From Methanobacteriota archaeon (GTDB taxonomy: Archaea; Thermoplasmatota; Poseidoniia; Poseidoniales; Poseidoniaceae), in contig PBTH01000053.1 in the NCBI GenBank assembly GCA_002726495.1, forward strand, positions 1-44,301: a stretch of 44,301 nt of DNA, given 5' to 3'. Both the position numbers and the translations under genes were made by a program. How positions within the stretch are numbered: the stretch's first letter is position 1; each line of letters opens with the position of its first letter. Shown here piece by piece: positions 37,336-44,301 of this stretch. Below the pieces are notes generated by a model. It did no database searches. It had not been told where the DNA came from and saw only the letters and a program-made list of their open reading frames with translations.

Positions 37336-39110
37336 TCATCCACCTTTGCTCGTTCAAGAACGGTGAGGGAAACTGTGGAACCACTTCTGCGCAGTTCAAC
37401 GATGTCTCCATTGTTGATGGCCATGCATGGGTCTTGGTCAAAATCGTGACCATAGGGGAGGCCGAGCAGGGAACATGCAGGTAAAGTCAACGCACATACA
37501 TCTCTATTGACGATGGCCTTTGGACCTTTACCGGTGTACAAGAGTCCCATGAGGACATAAGGTGCCACGGTTGAACCTGAACCCTTGGGGTAGATCAGCA
37601 CCGTATCTTCAATGGCTTGACCGTCCAAAGGATGTCCAGGCTCCTCAATCACACCGGAATCACGATTGACATAGCCAAGATAGGTTATGGGGACATCACT
37701 CACCATTGCAGGACCCGTCACAACGTAATCGTCTTGAGAATTAAGGCCTCTACCAAGAAGAGAAACTTCACCGCCTTGGTGAGTTTTATTGGTTGCGTGT
37801 TGGGGTTGAGCCTTGGCATGCAATGTCGGGCGCTCTCCCTCGCTAAGAGAAGGGTCGAAGGCATGCAGGACGCAAGATTGAATGGGCATTACACTTGTTG
37901 GCAAGCGGTTGAGACCACTGGTAAGATAATGCTCAGCCTTGAGTGAATTCGTTAGAAGGTGATTGTACTTGGTCCGATTGTAAGGCGTTACCTCTGGACA
38001 TGTGTCTTTGAGAATCAATGCACCTGCATCCTCAAGCAAGTCCAAGGAACCGTCCGCCCGAGCCAATTCATAGTTTTCACCAGAGGTAAATACCCACAAA
38101 CGGTGGTCTGGAATGCGTTTCCCCATTTCCATATGGGAGCGAACCGCTGATGCTGTTGTCCTAATTTCTTCGAGGCTCGCTTGAGGACAACCAATGACAA
38201 CCAGGTCGACCTGGCCAGTTGGGGCCAATTCTTGGTAACGTTTTGCGAGGTCTTCCTCTGTGAAGGTCAATACGCCTTTCCAACCAAGTTCTGGTGGACT
38301 CCATCCATCTTCCGTTCGTGAAAGCGGTGGGTCTTGTGAATGACCGTCTGCCCACAAAAGAGCGCATCCGTAATTTGCCGCTGCTGCGGTGAGGGCTTTT
38401 TTTGATGCAAAACTGATGTAAGAAGGCAGACCGGTAATCAAAGGCATGGGGCCAAATGGCATGTCCCATTCAGGACGAACCTGCTTTCCAATCCAATCTC
38501 CAAGGACCGACCAATCCGATAGTTCTGTCAATCCTGCTTTGACGTCAACTAGAATATTGGGGACACGATGTTGAGGAAGGTGAAGTCCCCATCGTGGTGC
38601 ATAACCTGTCAAGGCCGTTGCTAAAGCCGAAAGACCGGACTCACGGTTTGTGATCAAAGACGTCCACGTGTTCGAGAAACACACCGCATTGGATTCAGCC
38701 CATGATGCAATGCCCGAGCCATCATCAATTCCTCTGTCATAGGGCGTGCATGAAAGCGTGGCTTGTATGCCAAGTTGTTCATATGCTTGTATAATTTCAA
38801 ACTGTTGTTCAAGGAAATTCGGCCAAGTAATGTCCATCTCATCCATTTTTTCATGGTCGCATCCTGCAGAATTGAGTGTCGTTGGAATGGCTACTTTTCC
38901 ATCGCTTGTTGCCGAGAGGTCGGCAAGAAACTGACGAAGACCATGCCCCCCAGTAATCACAGAGACACCCGATACATGAGCATGGACGGCTTCGACAAAA
39001 CCATCCGATTGAGCGGTCTCAGCAAGGTCAAGAACCAAGCGAGCCGCTTTTTGCCTTGTAGGCCCTTCCAGACCTTCGAGTTGGCCAAGCAACCGTTCAG
39101 GGAGGTCCAT
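37332..39110 (-). CDS. Fused aconitase X (DUF521 + DUF126): phosphomevalonate dehydratase- or hydroxyproline dehydratase-like
   Basis: VSGVSVITGGHGLRQFLADLSATSDGKVAIPTTLNSAGCDHEKM...SCTPYD...SNAVCFSNTWTSLITNRESG (AcnX large) plus C-terminal DGQAIEDTVLIYPKGSGSTVAPYVLMGLLYTGKGPKAIVNRDVCALTLPACSLLGLPYGHDFD (AcnX small). Confidence 0.88.
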   Translation of the reverse strand: MDLPERLLGQLEGLEGPTRQKAARLVLDLAETAQSDGFVEAVHAHVSGVSVITGGHGLRQFLADLSATSDGKVAIPTTLNSAGCDHEKMDEMDITWPNFLEQQFEIIQAYEQLGIQATLSCTPYDRGIDDGSGIASWAESNAVCFSNTWTSLITNRESGLSALATALTGYAPRWGLHLPQHRVPNILVDVKAGLTELSDWSVLGDWIGKQVRPEWDMPFGPMPLITGLPSYISFASKKALTAAAANYGCALLWADGHSQDPPLSRTEDGWSPPELGWKGVLTFTEEDLAKRYQELAPTGQVDLVVIGCPQASLEEIRTTASAVRSHMEMGKRIPDHRLWVFTSGENYELARADGSLDLLEDAGALILKDTCPEVTPYNRTKYNHLLTNSLKAEHYLTSGLNRLPTSVMPIQSCVLHAFDPSLSEGERPTLHAKAQPQHATNKTHQGGEVSLLGRGLNSQDDYVVTGPAMVSDVPITYLGYVNRDSGVIEEPGHPLDGQAIEDTVLIYPKGSGSTVAPYVLMGLLYTGKGPKAIVNRDVCALTLPACSLLGLPYGHDFDQDPCMAINNGDIVELRRSGSTVSLTVLERAKVDE

Positions 39111-39167
39111 ATCAACGCCAGTATGTGCCGCTTCATCAATTCACCCCTTCATCTCAAACAGAACGGT

Positions 39168-41357
39168 ATGATGAACGGGGACAAGATTGAATCTCATGAA
39201 AGCGTTGCCAACATGATGGCGCCTGTACAAGAACGAGAACGAAATGATTCTATTGAATATCAAGAAGACCAAGATGAACGAGAACAACAAGACGATGACC
39301 AGCCAAAACGTTCGTGGGCAATCATTCAAGCGCTTTTGCTCATTATCGCCTTGGGATTAGCTGGTTACAATCATTATTTGCTGGCGGATTGGGAACTTGA
39401 CACCCAATCAGGCGAAATGGTATTGGAAAGCCTCGACATTGGACGGGGAGACGAATGCTACGAAGGAGGTGTCAAATTTCAAGCAGGACGAGATGCCAAC
39501 GCTAACCTCCTTCTTGATGATGATGAAATCACTGCATCAACGGTTCTTTGCCACGGAAGTCAGGGGGCATCTGGCTCCTCGGGACTCGCAGGTTTGGATG
39601 GGGTTTCTCCCTCTCAGCCGCTCCTTCAGTCCACGCAACTGCTACCTGGAGATGCATGTCCTTCGGGAGGGGCAACCATTGCTACAGGCATGGACGATGA
39701 CAAGAATGGCGTTCTTGACGAACAAGAGGTGGTCAGCCAACAAACCCTATGCAATGGGGTCAACGGGGCGCATGGAAGTAATGGGGGCGATGGACTCGCT
39801 GGCATTGATGGAAATCCAGGGGCGTCTGCACTCATCGAGCGTTATGATGCCCCATCGTACCTTTGCAACCATGGAGTTGTGTTGTATTTTGGCATCGATG
39901 ACGGACAAGGACAAGGTGAACCGTTTGATGGTTTGTTGGACGATGACGAAGTGAGAACATCGCTCAAGTTTTGTTTTTCTCCAATGAATTCCGAACGAAT
40001 CACAGACATCGTTCAAGGAATTACAAACTCTTTCACAACAACATGCGACCAAGGCGGTTTTCTTACCGAAAGTCACCGCCTGATATTTGCTGCGACTGAC
40101 GGCATCAACGGATGCGAACTGTACATCAGCAATGGAACATCCGAACCGGCTCAATTGCTGCTCAATATCAATCCAAGTGGAGAAAGCAAACCAGGAAAAG
40201 AACTCGGTTTTACGGTCATTGAAGGAAGTGAACAAGAAGTGCTGATCTTTGATGCTGACGACGGCACCAATGGCAGACAGTTATGGGTTACAAACGGAAC
40301 CGAACTGGGGACGTTCTCACTTGGAGAATCCCTTTTGGTTGCTCCGGTTCATTGGATGAGCGGGGTCGTACTCCGTTCGGTTCAAGGAGAGCTTCTCTGG
40401 ACCAACGGCACAGAACTTGTACCTCTTGACCAGCACCCAATGTGGAATGCCTCAACATCGAGCGGAATCGCCACTTCATTATCGGGCCTTTCCTCACTTG
40501 GAAGTGAGATGCTTCATGCTGAAGAAGGAATGTTGTGGTTCAATGCTGAGGATTCAAGCACAGACAACGAGGCATATTGCTTGAGCGCAGATGGAATTCT
40601 TACGCATTGGGACCTGAATCCAACTTCAGGGACGACATTTGTTGATTGGGTGAGTCATGGAAACGACTTCTACAGCGTAGCCAACCGAGGAACTGTCAAT
40701 CAATTGGCATATTTGGGGCCTAATGGAAGTTCACAATGGCTAACCAATCTCGCACCCGTTTCGGGAGATACGCACATGGGAGAAGTTCTTGGAGTACACA
40801 TGGTGAATGATGCATTGGTCTACGATGCTCGTATTTCAGGAAGCGATTCAACCCTGTGGTCAACCAACATTACCTCAACCATTACAACTCAACTGTCAAA
40901 CCAAATCTTTGCGCCAGGCAGTACCCTTGGAGGAGTTGTTTCCAATAACGGCTTGATGTTTGATTGTTTCACTGCTGCGCACGGCACTGAACTTTGCATC
41001 ACAGATGGCAGTGCCAATGGTACATCTCTGCTCAACGACGCTGCTCCCGGCGTCACCTCATCAAATCTGGTTGCTGCAGTCAGTTTGGGCGACCATTGGT
41101 TGCTTCTTGCATCGGGCTATGACGGAACGACAACTCATGGCGTATCGTTATGGTCCACTGATGGAATTGAACTAAGCCTGCGCTACAACCCTTGGCCAGG
41201 AATAAGCAATTCATCCCAAGCGGGAAGTTATGGTGGCCTTCTTGTAACGTCAACTCAAGTATTCTTCATCGCTCATGATGGATCGACTGGGCACGAATGG
41301 CATCGTTGGAGCCATGGAGAGTTGTCCGATGATTGGGTTGTTCTCAAAGGGCAATAG
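39168..41357 (+). CDS. Membrane-anchored surface protein with collagen-like/Asp-rich repeats and ELWVTDGT-type repeats
   Basis: Start MMNGDKIES; TM SWAIIQALLLIIALGLAGYNHYLLA; repeats DANANLLLDDDEITASTVLCHGSQGASGSSGLAGLDG / DDDKNGVLDEQEVVSQQTLCNGVNGAHGSNGGDGLAGIDGNPG; GCELYISNGT, GRQLWVTNGTELGT, GTELCITDGSANGT. ORF-track start at 38763 would overlap the divergent AcnX gene. Confidence 0.85.
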   Translation: MMNGDKIESHESVANMMAPVQERERNDSIEYQEDQDEREQQDDDQPKRSWAIIQALLLIIALGLAGYNHYLLADWELDTQSGEMVLESLDIGRGDECYEGGVKFQAGRDANANLLLDDDEITASTVLCHGSQGASGSSGLAGLDGVSPSQPLLQSTQLLPGDACPSGGATIATGMDDDKNGVLDEQEVVSQQTLCNGVNGAHGSNGGDGLAGIDGNPGASALIERYDAPSYLCNHGVVLYFGIDDGQGQGEPFDGLLDDDEVRTSLKFCFSPMNSERITDIVQGITNSFTTTCDQGGFLTESHRLIFAATDGINGCELYISNGTSEPAQLLLNINPSGESKPGKELGFTVIEGSEQEVLIFDADDGTNGRQLWVTNGTELGTFSLGESLLVAPVHWMSGVVLRSVQGELLWTNGTELVPLDQHPMWNASTSSGIATSLSGLSSLGSEMLHAEEGMLWFNAEDSSTDNEAYCLSADGILTHWDLNPTSGTTFVDWVSHGNDFYSVANRGTVNQLAYLGPNGSSQWLTNLAPVSGDTHMGEVLGVHMVNDALVYDARISGSDSTLWSTNITSTITTQLSNQIFAPGSTLGGVVSNNGLMFDCFTAAHGTELCITDGSANGTSLLNDAAPGVTSSNLVAAVSLGDHWLLLASGYDGTTTHGVSLWSTDGIELSLRYNPWPGISNSSQAGSYGGLLVTSTQVFFIAHDGSTGHEWHRWSHGELSDDWVVLKGQ

Positions 41358-42186
41358 ATGTCGTTTTTTTTCCGATACAATAAGGGCATGAAACGCCGAT
41401 GACATAATCCTTTGACGCCTGCTCAGACGGTGAAAGCGGTTCACGGCAAGCAAAACACAGGACTGCATCGGTCTCGTTGAGCTCTGGGTTGACTGCAACG
41501 CGTTGGTCAAATACGAAGCAATCTCCATTCCAATGAGCGCCTCCTACAGATTCAAAGTAACCCAAGATGCCTCCTTTGAGTTGTTTGACCTTTGTAAATC
41601 CTGCATTTAGCATAATGACGCTGGCTTTTTCACAACGGATTCCTCCTGTACAAAACATAACGATCTCTTCGTCTTTCATCGATTCAGGAAGTTGTTCAAT
41701 CGCTTTGGGAAACTCCCGAAAGGTCTCTATGTCAAGGTCGATGGCGTCTTCAAAGGTTCCAACTCGCAACTCATAGCCGTTTCGTGTGTCAAGAACATGC
41801 ACTGGGTGTCCTTCATCAAGCATCGCTTTGAAGGCTTCAGGTTCTATTTCATCACCCATCAACACAGCCGGTTTGACCTCATCCATTCCAACTGAAATAA
41901 TCTCATTCTTTTTCCTGACATTCATCCGGTTAAACGGTTGATAGTCGGTGAAGGACAACTTGAGAGGTATGTCAATAAAACGCTCATCTTTTTCGAGTTT
42001 ATTCACGAAGTGTTCAATGGAGGATTCAACACCTGCTAGGAAAAAATTGATTCCTTCGGGAGCCAAAAGAATCGTTCCTTTTAGGCCCAAATCCTCGCAT
42101 ATACTACTGAAATAATGCTGAAGTTCATCCCGGTCATGCAGGTCAACAAAGCGGTATCCTGCAATGTTGTGTATTGCTCCCGCCAT
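41344..42186 (-). CDS. Rhodanese-domain tRNA uridine hydroxylase-like protein (TrhO/YceA, UPF0176)
   Basis: KGTILLAPEGINFFLAGV; VHVLDTRNGYELRVGTFEDAIDLDIETFREFP; EEIVMFCTGGIRCEKASVIMLNAGFTKVKQLKGGILGYFE; C-terminal Cys pairs CFAC..CPYC. Confidence 0.92.
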   Translation of the reverse strand: MAGAIHNIAGYRFVDLHDRDELQHYFSSICEDLGLKGTILLAPEGINFFLAGVESSIEHFVNKLEKDERFIDIPLKLSFTDYQPFNRMNVRKKNEIISVGMDEVKPAVLMGDEIEPEAFKAMLDEGHPVHVLDTRNGYELRVGTFEDAIDLDIETFREFPKAIEQLPESMKDEEIVMFCTGGIRCEKASVIMLNAGFTKVKQLKGGILGYFESVGGAHWNGDCFVFDQRVAVNPELNETDAVLCFACREPLSPSEQASKDYVIGVSCPYCIGKKTTSIAL

Positions 42187-42225
42187 GGTTGACCGTATCA
42201 CCATGGCTTCTTGACTCCACCGACG

Positions 42226-43992
42226 TTACAATGAACTGCGCCAATCGTGTTTTGAAGCGAGAGGACGGCGCCATCCCTGTCCGAAAGCACGAGAGGATAC
42301 ACGAGGTGCTGGAGCCATTTGCCAGCGCTTGTGTTCGTTGCGCTCAAGTCGTGAGAGCACATCGATGACCATTGACTCCTCATAGCCCGACTCAATCATT
42401 TGATCTGCATTCATTCCATCTTCGATGTGAGCATGAAGAAGTTCATCCAAGAGTGCATAAGGGGGTAAGGTATCTTCGTCAATTTGGCCAGGAGCGAGTT
42501 CTGCAGAAGGTGGCTTGGTCATGGTCGATGTATTGACTGGAGGTTCTTGGCCCGCTTCAATTGCCCTCCTGTTGAACAGTTCTGCCATAGCGTATACTTC
42601 CATCTTGTAGACGTCTCCAAGAGGTGCATAACCTCCAGCCATATCGCCGTAGAGCGTACAATATCCTTGAGCGATCTCGGATTTGTTGCCCGTCGTGATG
42701 GCCATGCTCGACTGTGCATTTGCATAACCCATAACGAGAAGGGCTCGCAATCGGGCCTGCAAGTTTTCTCCAGCCACAGCATGCCCTTCATTCAGCACCT
42801 GGCCAAATTCAAGTTCTGTGGCTTGATGCATACTATCGATTGAATGGAGATGGTTGAGCATTCCAAGAGAACGGGCTGTGTACAACGCATCATCGATAGA
42901 ATGTTGAGATGAATGGCGACTTGGCATGGCAAGTCCTGTAACGTTTTGTGGACCGATTGCCTCAACGGCAACACAGGCAGCAACTGCTGAGTCGATCCCG
43001 CCGGAGAGGCCCAAAACAATTGAGGTAATCGAAGACTTCCGGCAATAATCAGCAAGCCCAGTGACAACAGCATTCGTAATTTCCTCAATCCGATCCTCAT
43101 TGGGAAGGTCCATGTCATCGGGATTGAGATGTTCAAGTTCGCTGTGCCCAATCGAGAGCACATCATCAATGTCGCTTGCTCGCCATTGACAATTTTCAGG
43201 ATGCTCTAAATCAACCAGAAGCATACCTTCCTTCCAAGAAGGAGCAATCACTGCTCGACCGTCTGGCCATGCGACCATGCTTCTTCCATCAAACAACAAG
43301 TCATCGTTACCTCCAACTTGATTGGCCATGAGAAACGGATGATTGAGAACTGAAGCCGCATGGCGAGCGACTTCCAAACGCGTACTGAATTTCTCGCTGT
43401 GGTAAGGTGAGGCTGAAAGATTGACTGTGGCATTGATAGCCACGCCTTGGCGGCACCATTCAGCAATATGCTCAATCGGATCTTGCTCGTAAGCAGAGGG
43501 AGTCTTTCCTGCCGATTGCCAAGCATCCTCACAAACTGTGACGCCCAATGTCATGCCTCCAATTGAACGGGCAAGCCCCGAGCGGTTTTCAGCAGCAAAG
43601 TACCGAGCTTCGTCAAAAACATCGTAGGTCGGTAGAAGTTGTTTTTGTGCGACAATTCTTGAACTGGGGTCCGTTGTAATTGAAGCAACATCCGAACCGC
43701 AACGAACGACACCGTTGGTCGGTAGAGAACGTGGGTCTTGAGGAGGAATTGGAGTTCCTACCAACAACGGCATAGCGATAGGGATGTCAAGAGCAGTGTC
43801 CAAGGAACGCTGAATGAAATCTTTCTCAAGCAACAAGTCTCGTGGAGGATACCCGCAGATTGCTAGTTCTGTGGAAACTCCGATGGTAGCGCCTTCCTGT
43901 TCCGCTTGCAAAGCAAGTTTCACAAGCCGGTCTGCGTTCCCCTTCAAGTCACCAACGGTAGCATCCATTTGCAACAATGCGATGATGCTCAT
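42226..43992 (-). CDS. nadE: Glutamine-dependent NAD+ synthetase
   Basis: N-terminal nitrilase domain (LLQMDATVGDLKGN...STELAICGYPPRDLL...VTVCEDAW...NLSASPYHSEK) and C-terminal synthetase (VLGLSGGIDSAVAACVAVEAIG...TGNKSEIAQGYCTLYGDMAGGYAPLGDVYKMEVYAMAE). Confidence 0.97.
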   Translation of the reverse strand: MSIIALLQMDATVGDLKGNADRLVKLALQAEQEGATIGVSTELAICGYPPRDLLLEKDFIQRSLDTALDIPIAMPLLVGTPIPPQDPRSLPTNGVVRCGSDVASITTDPSSRIVAQKQLLPTYDVFDEARYFAAENRSGLARSIGGMTLGVTVCEDAWQSAGKTPSAYEQDPIEHIAEWCRQGVAINATVNLSASPYHSEKFSTRLEVARHAASVLNHPFLMANQVGGNDDLLFDGRSMVAWPDGRAVIAPSWKEGMLLVDLEHPENCQWRASDIDDVLSIGHSELEHLNPDDMDLPNEDRIEEITNAVVTGLADYCRKSSITSIVLGLSGGIDSAVAACVAVEAIGPQNVTGLAMPSRHSSQHSIDDALYTARSLGMLNHLHSIDSMHQATELEFGQVLNEGHAVAGENLQARLRALLVMGYANAQSSMAITTGNKSEIAQGYCTLYGDMAGGYAPLGDVYKMEVYAMAELFNRRAIEAGQEPPVNTSTMTKPPSAELAPGQIDEDTLPPYALLDELLHAHIEDGMNADQMIESGYEESMVIDVLSRLERNEHKRWQMAPAPRVSSRAFGQGWRRPLASKHDWRSSL

Positions 43993-44012
43993 GTCTTCAC
44001 CTCATGGCGGGT

Positions 44013-44273
44013 CTAAGGGTGCTTGACAATTTCGCCATCCGCGTCCTTGTACCACCATTCATTCGATGCTTTGTCATGGTACCACCAATAACCATCAGCA
44101 CCTTTGACCCAATCCGTTTCTTCCTCACCGCTTTGTTGTGTGCTTGCGGCTGCTGCACCAGAATCCACATCATCGTCGTAATCATCATCTTCATCATAAT
44201 AATCATCGTCGTCTTCAAGATCCGAAGAGTATTCATCCCAATCGTACGTTATTTTTGAACCTTGATTCGCCGT
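44013..44273 (-). CDS. Small acidic protein with Trp/Tyr-rich C-terminal repeats
   Basis: MTANQGSKITYDWDEYSSDLEDDDDYYDEDDDYDDDVDSGAAAAS...WVKGADGYWWYHDKASNEWWYKDADGEIVKHP. Confidence 0.7.
   Translation of the reverse strand, partial: TANQGSKITYDWDEYSSDLEDDDDYYDEDDDYDDDVDSGAAAASTQQSGEEETDWVKGADGYWWYHDKASNEWWYKDADGEIVKHP
44165..44222 (-). repeat. Low-complexity acidic-codon tract (poly D/E/Y)
   Basis: tcatcgtcgtaatcatcatcttcatcataataatcatcgtcgtcttc encodes EDDDDYYDEDDDYDDD. Confidence 0.75.
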
Positions 44274-44301
44274 CATACGTTTCATCATCACCAGCAAAGT
44301 A

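Noticed and set aside
38763-39167. N-terminal extension of the 864-aa plus ORF
   Set aside because: Overlaps the start of the divergent AcnX gene and lacks sensible protein features; start at 39168/39171 followed by a TM helix fits better.
1-44301. CRISPR arrays, insertion sequences, prophage or toxin-antitoxin islands
   Set aside because: No regularly spaced direct repeats, transposase/integrase motifs or phage structural genes were seen on either strand.

Overview
This is a gene-dense archaeal chromosomal segment. Its gene content (Nob1-like PIN/Zn-ribbon protein, archaeal tRNA-Glu, archaellum operon, membrane pyrophosphatase, fused AcnX-type dehydratase, many bacterial-like metabolic genes, large CARDB/NEW3-like surface proteins) suggests a marine Thermoplasmatota / Marine Group II (Poseidoniales)-like organism. 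That taxonomic call is inference. The centrepiece is a tightly packed minus-strand archaellum operon (about 20.1-34.4 kb). It encodes ArlJ, ArlI, ArlH, ArlG, ArlF, an ArlC/D/E-like protein and two archaellins. Upstream of the archaellins, and translationally overlapped with each other, are three non-canonical genes: a small basic protein, a 1644-aa signal-peptide/multi-repeat/5-TM protein, and a helical + beta-domain protein. The archaellin pair is bracketed by two inverted repeats: a perfect 10-bp stem directly after the second archaellin, and a 7-bp stem over the stop codon of the preceding gene. ArlF carries an apparent Gly-rich insertion. Other points of interest are an ABC permease with a propeller-like extracytoplasmic insertion, a predicted K+-dependent membrane PPase, a fused phosphomevalonate-dehydratase-like protein, an endonuclease III lacking the canonical FeS cysteine pattern, and a collagen-like/Asp-rich/ELWVTDGT-repeat surface protein. 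The first 2.65 kb is a partial secreted-protein gene absent from the ORF track because it runs off the window. No CRISPR array, transposon or prophage was recognised. All family calls come from reading motifs by eye; no database search was run.
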